64,000 nt of DNA from Muraenolepis orangiensis (lineage: Eukaryota > Chordata > Actinopteri > Gadiformes > Muraenolepididae): NCBI GenBank assembly GCA_027704905.1, contig CM051004.1, forward strand, positions 5,786,013 through 5,850,012. The letters run 5' to 3'. The notes beneath the pieces were generated by a model. That model ran no database searches, was not told the DNA's origin, and saw only the letters and a program-made list of their open reading frames with translations. A program made the position numbers and the translations under genes. Positions 21,958 through 33,029 of this stretch are shown one piece after another; position 1 is the first letter of the stretch; each line of letters begins with the position of its first letter.

Positions 21958-22312
21958 GGCTGTAAAAGCTGCACCACCACAGCATGGACGGGTTATTTAA
22001 TTAGCAGCCTAGAATGGGATAGGCTGAATTCCCCTTTCTTCTTTCGTGTAACGTCAGATGTCCAACTCGGTGTCGTGTAGCCATGCCCGCATCTCTGGTC
22101 CTAGGTCGAAGAGGCTGGCTTCCAATTCCCCTTTAAGAGCCCAGTTGTTCTTGTGGGTCGGGTGGGTCGTTGGGGTGCGTGTGGAGCGCAAGCCAAACGG
22201 GGTCATTGGAGCCTCAAGGAAGGAAGGAACGAGAGTAAGGAGGGCTCCCGCGGTGTCCTGCCTGTGTGTGCTTTGGCCTTCTGTCATAGCCTACGCGGGA
22301 GAGAGTGTTCGA
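21958..22312. repeat. Inverted repeat P2, right arm
   Basis: Reverse complement of 16366-16600 with about 100 bp extra in its middle. Together the two arms enclose copies B and C of the coiled-coil family and the orphan exon 1. Confidence 0.85.
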
Positions 22313-22505
22313 GATCGGGACGCGGAGGCTGTGACAGCGGAGCGAACGGAGAGGGAGGGGCTTAACGTGCACGGTTGGTTTCTCCGGACGTGTTGTCTGA
22401 CAGCGCGGAGTGTGGCGCGAGGCGCCGCGCTGTGCCCACTGCCACCGGAGGCGGAGCCGTCGACGTCGTCGCCCGGCTGTCTTCTGCGGGGGGGGGGCGA
22501 GACTT
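22300..22505. promoter_or_regulatory. CpG-rich block, possible promoter
   Basis: Dense CpG (for example GACGCGGAGGCTGTGACAGC, GCGCGAGGCGCCGCGCTG, GTCGACGTCGTCGCCCG) in otherwise AT-rich surroundings. In vertebrates this is typical of an unmethylated promoter or first exon. No convincing coding exon or splice donor was assigned, so the gene it might serve is unknown. Confidence 0.4.
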
Positions 22506-22559
22506 GTTGAATTGTTTTGGTTGAACCTTTATCAAAGTGGACATTCAAGGCTAGGAATA

Positions 22560-23510
22560 CACTTTCACCACTGTCGCAAATATATCCTCGAACAAATGCA
22601 AGTGATTTGTTTGTTTTCTTTTATTTTCAGTGAATAGTGGACGTGTCTTCATCGTCACGTTTCTTAAATAAACCGCTTTGGGTGGCAATGCGCTGTTTAG
22701 TGAACACACTTGTTAAAGCTCACATACTTTTGGTGGACTTAATACAACTTTGTAGACTAATCCCTTAAAAGCGCCTTTTATTATAAGTTGTGACAGTATC
22801 CAAGCGATTTTAAAGCTGGTAGTTTAACTCTTAATAGTAAATGCGGATTTATTGATTATAAATGCTTCGGAAATATTAATATAACTCTGTTGTACTTGAC
22901 GTTAAGGTGATACTGCGTTTCTGTCTAAATGTACACATCTATTGATATACTGAAAAATGATAAGATATTCTATACGGGCAGCTAAAGCTGGTACATAGTA
23001 ATATAGGGGTTCAATCTCTTGTTTATCGTTTTGTTTGATTCATTCATTTGATTCATTCATTTATTACTCGTTTGATTGTTTTATTTATTCATTCATTTCA
23101 TTTATTGAATCGTTTTGTTTTATTTGATTAATTAATGAATGAATTTATTTATTTATCGATACGTTTGATTGATTGATGTATTGGTTCGTTAGATTTTCTG
23201 TTTTATTTGATTGTTTGAGTTATTGATTAATTTAATTTATTGTTTTGCCGACTCATTTGATTGATTGGTAAATGGATTTTGTTCATTCATAAGTTTGCTA
23301 TCGAGTGTTATTAATGAGCGGATTGTTTTGTACATTCATTGTTTTGTCAATTGATTTGATTGACGGCTCGAGTGACTGCTGCGAAACCTGAATCACACGC
23401 GTTTCATGGTGTGTTTCGTTAGGTCAACTTTTGAAATCCAATCCTATTTGTTTTATTAATGGCTTGGTAGTGATCAATGAACGAGTGGAGCTCTTGGAGG
23501 ACTTTCAGCT
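22560..23510. other. No gene; AT-rich, TTGATT/ATTCATT quasi-repeat
   Basis: 22560-23030 is AT-rich with no feature. 23030-23370 is an imperfect tetranucleotide-like repeat (ATTCATTTGATTCATTCATT), dominated by T and purine-poor. At 23360-23395 a segment (GACGGCTCGAGTGACTGCTG) is shared with 61328 and, inverted, with 37070. Confidence 0.6.
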
Positions 23511-23537
23511 GTGTGTGTGTGTGTGTGTGTGTGTGTG

Positions 23538-23735
23538 GTTAATTTTCTATGGCGCTGAAATGCATGCGTTTGACTACGTTTTCCAAATCCATGTCAAAAA
23601 CTCACGTAGGCTATTGTAAAGATTCCAATGTCCAGACAATCCTAATTAAACAGGAGTTTACTATAAGAATAATGAATAATGATTCAGCATCCAAGCACAA
23701 ACTACACATGTGTTACGTTGCAAGCACCACGAGAA
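23538..23735 (+). repeat. Direct repeat D1, copy 2
   Basis: Second copy of 13120-13322, again preceded by a short TG tract (23511-23537). Similarity stops at CACGAGAA (about 23735), 25 bp before the 72-bp inverted repeat that bounds the BEL element. Confidence 0.85.
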
Positions 23736-23759
23736 GATACACAGATACATACTAGTGTA

Positions 23760-23831
23760 GTTTGCTCTCCAACTAAAGCTAGGACTCCATGATCCCGGTC
23801 CAAACATTTTCCACTTCCCTTTGTTAACTTG
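23760..23831. repeat. 72-bp inverted repeat, left copy
   Basis: GTTTGCTCTCCAACTAAAGC through CCCTTTGTTAACTTG is the reverse complement of 30497-30568 apart from one base (A at about 23802 pairing against C). It is part of the 3' LTR region placed backwards at the 5' end. Confidence 0.95.
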
Positions 23832-23988
23832 TTAACGCGATAGTCACTGTAGCCTACGTGAGCCACAACACACCATTCACGATACGCCTACATTGTATCA
23901 GCGCGTCTGATCAGCGCTACCGAATCAATTGTAGGTTATTGTGAATGGTGTGTTGTGGCTCACGTATAGCTACAGTGACTATCGCGTT
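23831..23988. repeat. Hairpin upstream of BEL gag, ~48-bp arms, 60-nt loop
   Basis: 23831-23880 (GTTAACGCGATAGTCACTGT to ACACACCATTCAC) pairs with 23941-23988 (GTGAATGGTGTGTTGTGGCT to TATCGCGTTA) with two or three mismatches. The right arm is adjacent to gag and is presumably original leader; the left arm would be a backward copy continuous with the inverted LTR piece. Confidence 0.92.
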
Positions 23989-24017
23989 ATTTATAGCCTA
24001 CGTTTACTGCCGTCGGT

Positions 24018-24929
24018 ATGTCGGAGTTAAAGGAACAGCCGTCCGTGCCGGTCGTGGAGCAGCCCGCTGGGGCTGATGAAGAGGAGAGGACTCTTTTGAC
24101 GTTGATTCGCTCTCGCAGAGGAAAACTGGGAGTGCTGACACGTAAACAGAATGAGATTCAAGCTCTGTTGGATGACGAATTCGGAAAAACTGACATACAC
24201 ACCATAAAGCTGAAATGTGAAACGCTTGAGAATATGCTGGAAGAATTTGTGGAGTTTCAAAAGTCTGTTTTAATGTTAATGTCACAAGAAGAACAAGAGT
24301 GTGACCAAATGGACTGGTTTGTGCCTAAGGAAAACAGGTTCAGAGAATGTTTGGGACATGTGAAGGGAAAGATGGAGTGGACTGCTTATGAAAAGCAGAT
24401 TAATTACTCTCCTGAAAGGCTTCCTGATATACGACCAGTAGACAGTGTGTCACACAGGGGGTCCACTGTCCGAAGTACTACATCCTCCACAACCAGAAGA
24501 CTAAGGGCGCAGGCTGAGGTAGAGAGAGCAGCTCTATTGGTTCGCGCAACAATGCTCGAAAAGAAGCATCAAATAGAAATGGAAGAAGCAGGCCTCAAAG
24601 CAAAGAAGGAAATGTTGCAGGTGGAAGCTGGCCTAGCTGAAACCACTGCAAAATTAAAGGTTCTGGAAGAATATGAAGTTTCATCTCAAGTTGATATAAG
24701 GAAGACTCCTCCTGATGCCATGAATGCTTATATGGAGCGAGCGGATTGGCAGGAAAAGGCAACAAGAACAATAGAAAGGTTTAACCCCTCAACACCCGGA
24801 ATCTCAGAAAGGCAAGAGCAATTAGAAGACCAAGGTCAAGATAGCCTTCCTTATGTAGGCCCCACCTACACCAGCTCAGGTGGTGTTACGGGTGGTGCTA
24901 GAAACAAGACTCCTCTACAGCAACACTAA
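24018..24929 (+). pseudogene. BEL/Pao gag, N-terminal part (ends at in-frame TAA)
   Basis: A 303-aa frame starting MSELKEQPSVPVVEQPAG. It is charged and helical, with a likely coiled-coil at about residues 155-220 (RAQAEVERAALLVRATMLEK and following) and a Ser/Thr-rich C-terminus, like the front part of BEL gag-pol polyproteins in fish. It stops at TAA 24927-24929, but the same frame continues without another stop through 24930-26039. This was therefore one gag frame with a single nonsense codon, unless the stop is used for readthrough. The protein would form the particle shell. Confidence 0.75.
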
Positions 24930-24953
24930 TCAAGATTCATCAACAGCAGTACG

Positions 24954-26039
24954 ATGCCTGCAGGTGGCGCCACTCAGTCTGGTCTCGATGATGGAACTAA
25001 AACTCTGGTTGATGTGTTGAGCAGACAGAATGAGATTTCCGAGCTCATTGTGAAGCAGCAGCGTTTGTCTTTACTTCCAGTCAAAGCAATAACGGCATTC
25101 TCTGGTGAACCACTGCAGTATCAGTCTTTTATCCAAGCTTTTGAACACTGCATTGAAAGCAAAACTGACAGCAACCAAGACCGACTGTACTTTTTAGAGC
25201 AGTTCACAAGTGGGCAAGCAAAGGACCTAGTTCGTAGTTGTATGCACTTGGAGCCTGTAATGGGATACCAGGAGGCCAGGAGGCTTCTATTGGAGAACTT
25301 TGGCCATGGTATGAGAATCACAGCTGCCTACATTGATAAAGCTCTCAGCTGGCCAACCATTAAAGTTGAAGATGCAAAGGCCTTGCATTCCTATGGACTT
25401 TTCTTGAGAGGATGTTATAATGCATTACAAAGGGGTCAGTACATGGAAGAGATTAACACTCCTTCCAACCTGAGAATAATTATTTCTAAACTCCCTTTCA
25501 AGCTCAGGGACAAGTTCAGGTCTGTCGCTTGCGACATACAGGAAAGACACAAACAGAGAGCAAGTTTCAAAGACATGGTACACTTTGTTGAAAAACAGGC
25601 TAGGATCAGCCTAGATCCCATCTTTGGGGACATTCAAGATCCCCGCCCAGCCAACAAAGCTTCTGGATCAAGGACCTTTAAACCTACCACCAAAGGAAGT
25701 AGCTTTGTCACCGCAATAACTACTGTGTCTGAAAACTCAGAGAGGGAAAATAATACTTACCCATCACCCGCCATCGATCAGCCATCGGAATATCCTGTAA
25801 GAAAGAAAATTACTTATCAGCCATCAGAGAACCCTGCGAAAAACAGAAGTACTTACTTGAAGGAAAGACCTGACATCAGAATTGCTTTTCAAAGACCATG
25901 TGCACTCTGTTCAGGAGACCACACACTAGAGTTGTGTAGAAAGTTTAAAGCAAGACCACACAAAGAAAAGGTGGATTTCCTCATGTCCAAAGGTGCATGT
26001 TTTGGATGTTTAACATTGGGACACGAGCAGAGAATGTAA
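24954..26039 (+). pseudogene. BEL/Pao gag, C-terminal part with zinc knuckles (frameshifted end)
   Basis: 361 aa in the same frame as the preceding segment. It begins MPAGGATQSGLDDGTKTL; residues about 45-210 match the DUF1759-type gag domain of BEL/Pao elements (AITAFSGEPLQYQSFIQAF, then NFGHGMRITAAYI, KLPFKLRDKF). Near the C-terminus is a CX2CX3HX4C cluster (CALCSGDHTLELC) and the beginning of a second (CFGCLTLGHE), which is cut by a small deletion at about 26027; downstream the other frame carries on (TCAVCQKKHPTLLHIK). The knuckles would bind the element RNA. Confidence 0.8.
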
Positions 26040-26142
26040 AAAAAGGCTCACATGTGCCGTTTGTCAAAAGAAACACCCCACTCTACTGCACATCAAGACT
26101 GAGGAGGATGGCTCTCATAAAGAAGTTAAATCTGCTGTTGAG

Positions 26143-28149
26143 ATGCCCAAAGAAAAACTGAGCAGCGCTCTGGTTTCCATGACAATCGGTGACCATAATG
26201 GGGCCGGTAAAGATTGTGCTCTTTCAATTCTGCCTGTACAGATTAAACATGCTAAAGGAAACAAGGTTGTCCAAACTTATGCCTTTTTGGACCCTGGTAG
26301 TACTGCAACATTCTGTACCGAGAAATTAATGAATGAGCTCAACATCCAGGGTCAGAGAACGGTAATTCTTCTGAAAACAATGGGGCAGGAGAAACCCGTA
26401 AGCAGCTACAGAGTAACTGGCCTAGAAGTGGGCAGTCTTCAAGATGACACATTCATGAAGCTGCCAGAAGTATACACTACCACAGAGATTCCCGTCACAA
26501 AGGAAAACATCCCCACACAGGATGACATCATGGAATGGCCATACCTTAGTGAAGTTCAGCTGACAACTGTTGATAAGGAGGTAGGACTGCTCATTGGACT
26601 GAATTGCCCTAAAGCTTTGGAACCATGGAAGGTTGTGAATAGCGAAGGGAACGGCCCTTATGCGGTTAAGACACAACTTGGATGGGTAATAAATGGACCA
26701 CTCAATAGCAAACCCTGTGTGGATAAAAATGGACGACCATATTTGAAAGCAAACAGAATCTCAATTGCCAACATTGAAGAACTGCTTGTTCAACAATACA
26801 ATCAGGATTTCCCCGAACAGCGTCACATGGAGAAACGTGAGTTGTCCGTTGAAGATAAACAGTTTCTCAAGAAAGCCTCAGACTCTGCTACATTAAAGAA
26901 CGGACACTACTACCTCCAACTCCCCTTCCGAAAGGATGATGTGAAGATGCCAAAGAACCGTCACATTGCAGAACAACGTGCCCTTAACCTCGTTAGGAAA
27001 TTCAAGAAAGAACAGGTGTTTTTTGAGGACTATAAAAGTTTCATGAATGAGGTCATACAGAAAGGTCACGCTGAAAAGGTTCCAGAGAACCAGCTAGAAA
27101 GAGATGATGGACGGGTATGGTATATACCACACCATGGTGTGTATCACCAACGGAAGAAGACCATCCGTGTGGTTTTTGACTGTGCTGCCACATACAGGGG
27201 CACATCTTTGAACAAAGAGCTGTTACAAGGCCCAGACTTATCCAACACGTTGTTTGGAGTTCTCCTCAGGTTTCGGCAGGAACCCATTGCCATGATGGCC
27301 GATATAGAGGGAATGTTTCATCAGGTCAGAGTACCACCTGAAGATGTTGACTTCCTTCGTTTCCTTTGGTGGCCTGATGGTGATGTAACAAAACCGCTGG
27401 CAGAATACAGGATGACTGTTCACCTGTTCGGTTCGGTCTCATCTCCTAGTTGTGCTAGCTTTGCCCTGAAGAAAACAGCGGAGGATAACCTGGGCAAGTA
27501 CGATGTAAAGGCTCTCGATACCATCAGGGAAAACTTCTACGTGGACGATTGTTTAACATCAGTCCCCACCGAGAGTAAAGCCATAGACCTGGTCAAAGAC
27601 CTCAGAGATGTCTGCCTAGAAGGAGGATTTAGATTGACCAAGTGGGTAAGCAATAGCCGTGCTGTCCTGTCCTCACTGCCTGCAGAGGAAAGAGCAAAAG
27701 AGGTGAAGGAGTTAGATCTGGACAGGGAGAACCTACCTATGGAAAAGGCACTGGGAGTCCATTGGGATGTAGAGAATGACACACTCTCATTCAGAACAGC
27801 CATAAAGACTCAGCCAATCACCAGAAGAGGTATCCTTTCTGTAGTCTGCTCTGTATACGACCCTCTAGGATTCCTTGCTCCTTTCATCCTGTCGGCAAAG
27901 AACATACTTCAAGAGCTGTGTAAGTCAAACTGCAGCTGGGATGAGAAGATACCGGACGTATTGGCTATACAATGGAAAAGATGGCTCACAGACCTGAGCC
28001 AACTCACTGGCTTCTCTGTCGACAGATGTATAAAGCCAAAGGGATTTGGCAAGATAAAATCTGCACAGCTGCATCATTTCAGTGACGCCAGTGACTGTGA
28101 CGGGGTATGGTGTTGTCACCTACTTGCGCCAAATAAACATCTTGGGTGA
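26143..28149 (+). pseudogene. BEL/Pao pol: protease and reverse transcriptase
   Basis: 668 aa. Residues 47-57 contain the aspartic protease motif (AFLDPGSTATFC, catalytic Asp about 50). The RT follows: RKTIRVVFDCAA (about 345), ADIEGMFHQVRV with the first catalytic Asp at about 387, and FYVDDCLTS with the YVDD box at about 466-469. The Pao signature GILSVVCSVYDPLGFLAPF is at about residues 565-583. The frame should continue into RNase H, but a shift in the GACGGGGTATGG stretch at about 28100 ends it after FSDASDCDG. The intact YVDD box shows the copy is not old. Order protease-RT-RNase H-integrase fits BEL/Pao. Confidence 0.9.
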
Positions 28150-30196
28150 AACTCACATCACATTCATTACAGGCAAAGCAAGAGTCTCTCCGCTCAAGCA
28201 AATTACCATCCCAAGACTTGAGCTAACAGCAGCGGTTCTTGCAGTAAGAATGGATGTAGTGTTGAGAACAGAACTTCAGATCATGCTGGAAGAATCCGTC
28301 TTCTGGACTGACAGCACATCAGTCCTGCGTTACATTGCCAATACAACTACAAGGTTCCACACGTTTGTGGCAAATCGAGTCTCTGTGATTAGAGAATTGT
28401 CAGCAACTCGGCAATGGAGGTATGTGGGCTCCAAGCAAAACCCGGCTGATGATTCCTCACGGGGCATGACTGCAGAGGCATTCTTGAAATCTACGAGGTG
28501 GATTCAGAGCCCAGAATTTCTTTGGAAAGATGAAAGTCTTTGGCCAGCACTGCCTGAAGAGCTGAGTCCCATCCCCTCAGACGACCCAGAGGTCAAACAG
28601 AAGGTGATGGTCAATCGCATTTCAATAGAGAAGGAAAAGGATCCTACAAGCGAGTTAATGGAACACTTCTCAAGGTGGAGTGATGTCAAGAAAGCAACAG
28701 CATGGATGCTGAAGCTCAGACAAACCCTACAACAACTAAGCAACAAAAGAAAAGAGTGTACAAAAAAGCTCAAGAATGGTGACAGCAAAGAAACAACTGA
28801 ACAACTGAACAGGTTCAAAGGAACACTGGGTGGCCAAAAGCTTTCACTTGACGACATGACACAGGCCGAGAAGGCAATAATCAGTTACAGTCAAAGTCAA
28901 TGCTTCCCAGAAGAAATATCTGCTTTGAAAAAAGGAAACCTTCATGTAAAGAGAAGCAGTGCCATCCTCAGGCTAGATCCAGTCTTAGAAGATGGATTGT
29001 TAAGAGTCGGAGGAAGGATAAGCAGGTCAGCGATGCCACAGGAACTCCTGCATCCAGTCATCTTGACTAAAGAGTGTCACATTGCCAAGCTCATTTTGAG
29101 AGACGTTCATGAACGAGTTGGTCATGGAGGGAGAAACCATATGCTCTCCCGGCTGAGGCAGAAGTATTGGATCCTGCATGCCAACACAGCAGCAAGGAAA
29201 GTGATCAACAAATGCATGTTTTGTCGTCGGCAAAGGGCCAAAGCAGGAGAACAAAAGATGGCCGATCTGCCCAAGAGTCGCGTCACACCAGACCATCCAC
29301 CTTTTACGTTTGTTGGTACAGACTACTTTGGGCCAATCGAGGTGAAGCGTGGACGAAGCTATGTGAAAAGGTATGGTGTAATATTTACGTGTTTAACCAG
29401 CCGTGCCGTACACCTGGAAATGGCTTCATCTTTGAATACTGACTCCTGCATTAACGCCATCCGCAGATTTATCTGTAGAAGAGGTCAAGTTGTGGAGATG
29501 AGGTCAGATAACGGCACAAACTACGTCAGCTCTGAGCGTGAGCTCAGAGAAGCTGTTAAGGAGTTGAACCACAGCAAGATTGAGAACACCCTGCTTCAGG
29601 ATGGGATAAAGTGGATCTTCAATCCTCCTTCTGGTTCCCATCATGGAGGAGTGTGGGAGCGCCTGATACGTCAGGTAAAGAACATACTTACCTCTGTCAT
29701 GAAGCAGCAAGCATTAGACGATGAAGGCTTACAGACGGCACTTTGTGAAGTGGAAGCTATTCTCAATGACCGTCCAATAACAACTGTGTCAGACGATCAT
29801 AATGACTTGGAAGCCCTCACACCAAACCATTTGCTTCAGCTTAAGGGAAAGCCAATCATGCCACCCGGACTATTTCACAAGGAGGACTTGTACTCCAGGA
29901 AAAGATGGAAGCAAATCCAATACCTAGTTGATCTTTTCTGGAAAAGATGGATCAAAGAATATCTTCCCCTATTGCAGGAACGACAGAAATGGAATACCTT
30001 AAGGAGAAATCTTGCTACTGATGATGTTGTGCTCATAGTAGATGATACCGCTCCGCGCAGCTCCTGGTTGATGGCCAGAGTTATCAAACCGTTACCAGAT
30101 GCAAAGGGTCAAGTAAGAAGTGTGCTACTGAAGACAAAGACGAGCACATTAGAACGCCCCATTAGTAAGCTATGCTTGCTACAAGAATTCATATGA
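28100..30196 (+). pseudogene. BEL/Pao pol: RNase H, integrase and C-terminal domain
   Basis: The open frame runs from 28082 (704 aa), but the true sequence joins after the frameshift at about 28100, at GYGVVTYL. RNase H is seen as IPRLELTAAVLAVRM and FWTDSTSVLRYI. The integrase zinc domain has the HHCC pattern (HERVGHGGRNHM ... CMFCRRQ, about residues 345-388). The catalytic core has Asp in FVGTDYFGP (about 412), Asp in MRSDNGTNY (about 475) and Glu in GGVWERLIRQ (about 524), i.e. a complete D,D(35-50),E triad. The C-terminal 100 residues (DLFWKRWIKEYLPLLQER, then DDVVLIVDD) match the DUF5641 tail of BEL integrases. Stop at 30194-30196. Confidence 0.9.
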
Positions 30197-30322
30197 AGAA
30201 TAATCGTTCAAAGAAAAAGAGGTTAAGAAGAAGCCTTAAGTTAAGGTTTAAGTTTTGGCTCCTTTGAGATTTAAGTTAGAGTAATTGTTTTGTTAACCAC
30301 AGCCACAATTAGGGGCCGGTAA

Positions 30323-30900
30323 TGTAGGAGCCAAATAGCGTTTTTGTTTACCTAAAAAACGAATGATTATAATTAGTAGACTTCCCATGTTTTGTTCTAC
30401 TATATATCAGATCTACTGATTTGATAGACAGCTGATCGACAGCTGGGCCACCGATTGATTGGCAACTTGGCCACACCCATAGTGATCAGGGTGGTGCAAG
30501 TTAACAAAGGGAAGTGGAAAATGTTCGGACCGGGATCATGGAGTCCTAGCTTTAGTTGGAGAGCAAACACAGTTTTTTAACCATCTTCTATTTTGAATCA
30601 CCTACATACACATACATCTATCATCTACTTCCTACCTTTCACACACAAACACACACACATGAACATAGTTTGTCTATTGCGCTGGCCTACAACGTTTTGG
30701 TAGGATATTTGAGTTTGAAATATTTGAGTTTATTATTTTCACAATGAACATGCGCACGGCGTCCGGATCTACGACAAGTAGTTAAAACAACTCTTCTATC
30801 GCTGGGACAGTGGCTATAATTAAGTGAAGGAATAGCCACTACAACTAGAAATAATCTTTAGAATAAAGTCCACTCCCTCTGTGTGTATAGTATACCTGTA
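30323..30900 (+). repeat. Putative 3' LTR of the BEL element (end not fixed)
   Basis: Starts at TGTAGGAGCCAAATAGCG, about 125 bp after the pol stop, preceded by purine-rich AGGGGCCGG that may serve as the polypurine tract. An AATAAAG polyadenylation signal is at about 30862. The 3' border is undefined because no direct 5' LTR is available for comparison. Contains the right copy of the 72-bp inverted repeat. Confidence 0.5.
30497..30568. repeat. 72-bp inverted repeat, right copy
   Basis: Reverse complement of 23760-23831 with one mismatch. The flanking sequence on either side is unrelated between the two copies. Confidence 0.95.
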
Positions 30901-31889
30901 TATAAACCTTTATACACTTGTCTTCATTTAAGGTCAAATGGGTCAAACAACAATCAAAAATACAAAAACAGCAATTCACAGAAATTGTACAAAAACACAT
31001 GAGATTGCTTTTGAAGTATAAAATATACCCTTTTTACATAAACACTTTCTGATAATCACACTATAAGAATGAATCTGTGTAACTATATGAAACTACATGA
31101 CTTGTAACTGTAACTGTCACACATTCTTTCTAAACTGCAGTAAATGACATATAGCATACATACACAATAAGATAGACATATTTATCTTTACAGCTGAACA
31201 GTCATACTGTAACATGGAGGCTCGAGCGCTCAGCTCCGCTGGGTCTCCAATCCAGAACGGACCTAGCTTACACACACATTCCTGTCACACTGTCAGTCAC
31301 AACACGGTTAAACTAAACTTACATAGATAACATTTCCCCCAAACTCTCGCGGGCACTCTGGAAATATTAAGAAACAATTACAACAATTTTAGTTGTGTTT
31401 CTTCACCGGTAACATACCTTTCAGATGGGGAGAAATTATCACAAGAGTAAAAAAAGAATAAGACAAATGCTTTGGTGAAGACAGACAAAAGCAATGGATC
31501 TCAGGATCCTAGGATCAAAGGTGGATCAAAGATCAACATTTTATATTGAGCATGTCACAACTTAAGCATTAGTTACCTTCACATTTTAGTAGTTCAATCC
31601 TTTTAACTGCATTACTCTTTTATATAGCATACAATATTTGCGTGTCTAATGTAATCTATGATCTTTTTAACCACATTACATATTTTATCACAAGAAAACT
31701 TGAATTTACTTTATTCTATTAAAACAATCTATTACACATAACCTCTGTGTTTATTTTATAAATGTGGATATATATATGTAGTAGATAGTGGATATATATA
31801 TGTGTGCCACCAGAGGGCGCTAGAGGTTTCTACCACAATGTGTCATTTTAATGACTTTCCTTCCGATGTCACTTATTGTAGTAACTGTG
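30900..31889. other. No gene seen
   Basis: AT-rich, with many short A- and T-runs. No open frame above background, no repeat end recognised. A TATATATATGTAG imperfect repeat lies at about 31770-31800. Confidence 0.5.
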
Positions 31890-33014
31890 CAGTGGCGGCG
31901 CCAGAGATTTTCTCTCGGGGGTGCTGTGGGGTAGCTTGACGTTTCATAGAGGGTGCTGAAACATTTAGGGTTTCCCATTAATGCACCGGCACTACAGTGG
32001 AATTTTCTACTGCAACACTCCCCACACGCACACACGCAGTACACCCGAGACTGTTACAATGAAGGCTCGATAATCAGCTCACAGCATATAGGTGTAAGCA
32101 GGGGTAAAGTGCTATTTTGGGGAGTGGACGTAACCTCCTAGAGGAGGGTCCTCCCCTCCTCTAGGAGGGCCCGGGGCCATGCTCCCCCGTGAAGATTTCT
32201 TTTTAAATATTGAAGTTAAAAGCATCCATTGGTGCACTTTGAGAGCAACATTAAGCGGTCTCTGCGTTGTGGTTTGCGTTGTTCATGGATGGATGAGACC
32301 CGAGCCAGCATACAGTTTAGACGATTTCCTTTTAATCACTGACAAGCTGACAACAGATATAACAAATCAGTATAACATTTTGTATCCCTCACAGTGACTC
32401 CTGTCACGTGGAAACATTTACAAAAACAAAAAGGGAAGAGGAAACGTGAGGGACACACTATAAAGGGGGGGTGTATTTCTCATTGTGATCGGTGATCGGT
32501 GGCAAAAAACGTGATCGTCCCATCCCTAGTGCTGGCCATTGGCCTAATCATATCACCTGTGTTGGCTTTATGTTTCTGGTCAAAAATGTGTTTGTTTCAC
32601 ATTTGCATTGATGTAATCAATAATTTTTCTAATTTTATTTAATAAAAATAATATTTTTATTTTTTTATTTTTTTTAAAACACATATTTATTGGGGGTGCT
32701 TTGGCAATCCTGGGGGGTGCTTGTTGAGCATATTTAGTTATATGACAAAGCCATGCTAAGCCAATCACATTAGTTACATTTGGAACATGTGTTGCCTGCG
32801 TGCACACTGGGATGCTGTTGCGAGCATGCGCACAATAAACGGTCTTGTGAACTCAGACCAAAGAGATGATGGTTGTGTGTGATTTCTCTCCGTGAATATA
32901 GCCTAGCTAAGTAAGAGGTAGCTAACCACATTGGTGACTGATATAACGTGCTGCAGAAATGCCTAACGCTACAGTGCTTCAGCACCCCCTAGCTCCCCCC
33001 TGGCGCCGCCCCTG
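31890..33014. mobile_element. hAT-type element, non-autonomous (8-bp TSD)
   Basis: Ends are CAGTGGCGGCGCCAG (31890) and CTGGCGCCGCCCCTG (ending 33014), flanked by TAACTGTG at 31882-31889 and 33015-33022. Internal GGGGGTGCTGTGGGG and GCACCCCCTAGCTCCCCCC are subterminal matches. No transposase is recognisable. A short hairpin (CCTCCTAGAGGAGG with its complement) is at about 32140-32172. Confidence 0.92.
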
Positions 33015-33029
33015 TAACTGTGTACCAGC

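Larger units (their letters stand above)
23760..30568 (+). mobile_element. BEL/Pao-type LTR retrotransposon, near full length but with abnormal ends
   Basis: Holds, in order, gag (24018-26039), protease-RT (26143-28149) and RNase H-integrase (28100-30196) on the plus strand. The outermost matching sequences are 23760-23831 and 30497-30568, which are inverted copies (72 bp, one mismatch), not direct LTRs. A 3' LTR-like start (TGTAGGAGCCAAATAG) is at about 30323, after a purine-rich stretch; no direct copy exists at the 5' side. A hairpin (23831-23988) sits between the left inverted repeat and gag. The coding part has one in-frame stop and two frameshifts, so this copy is inactive but young. 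Confidence 0.85.
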
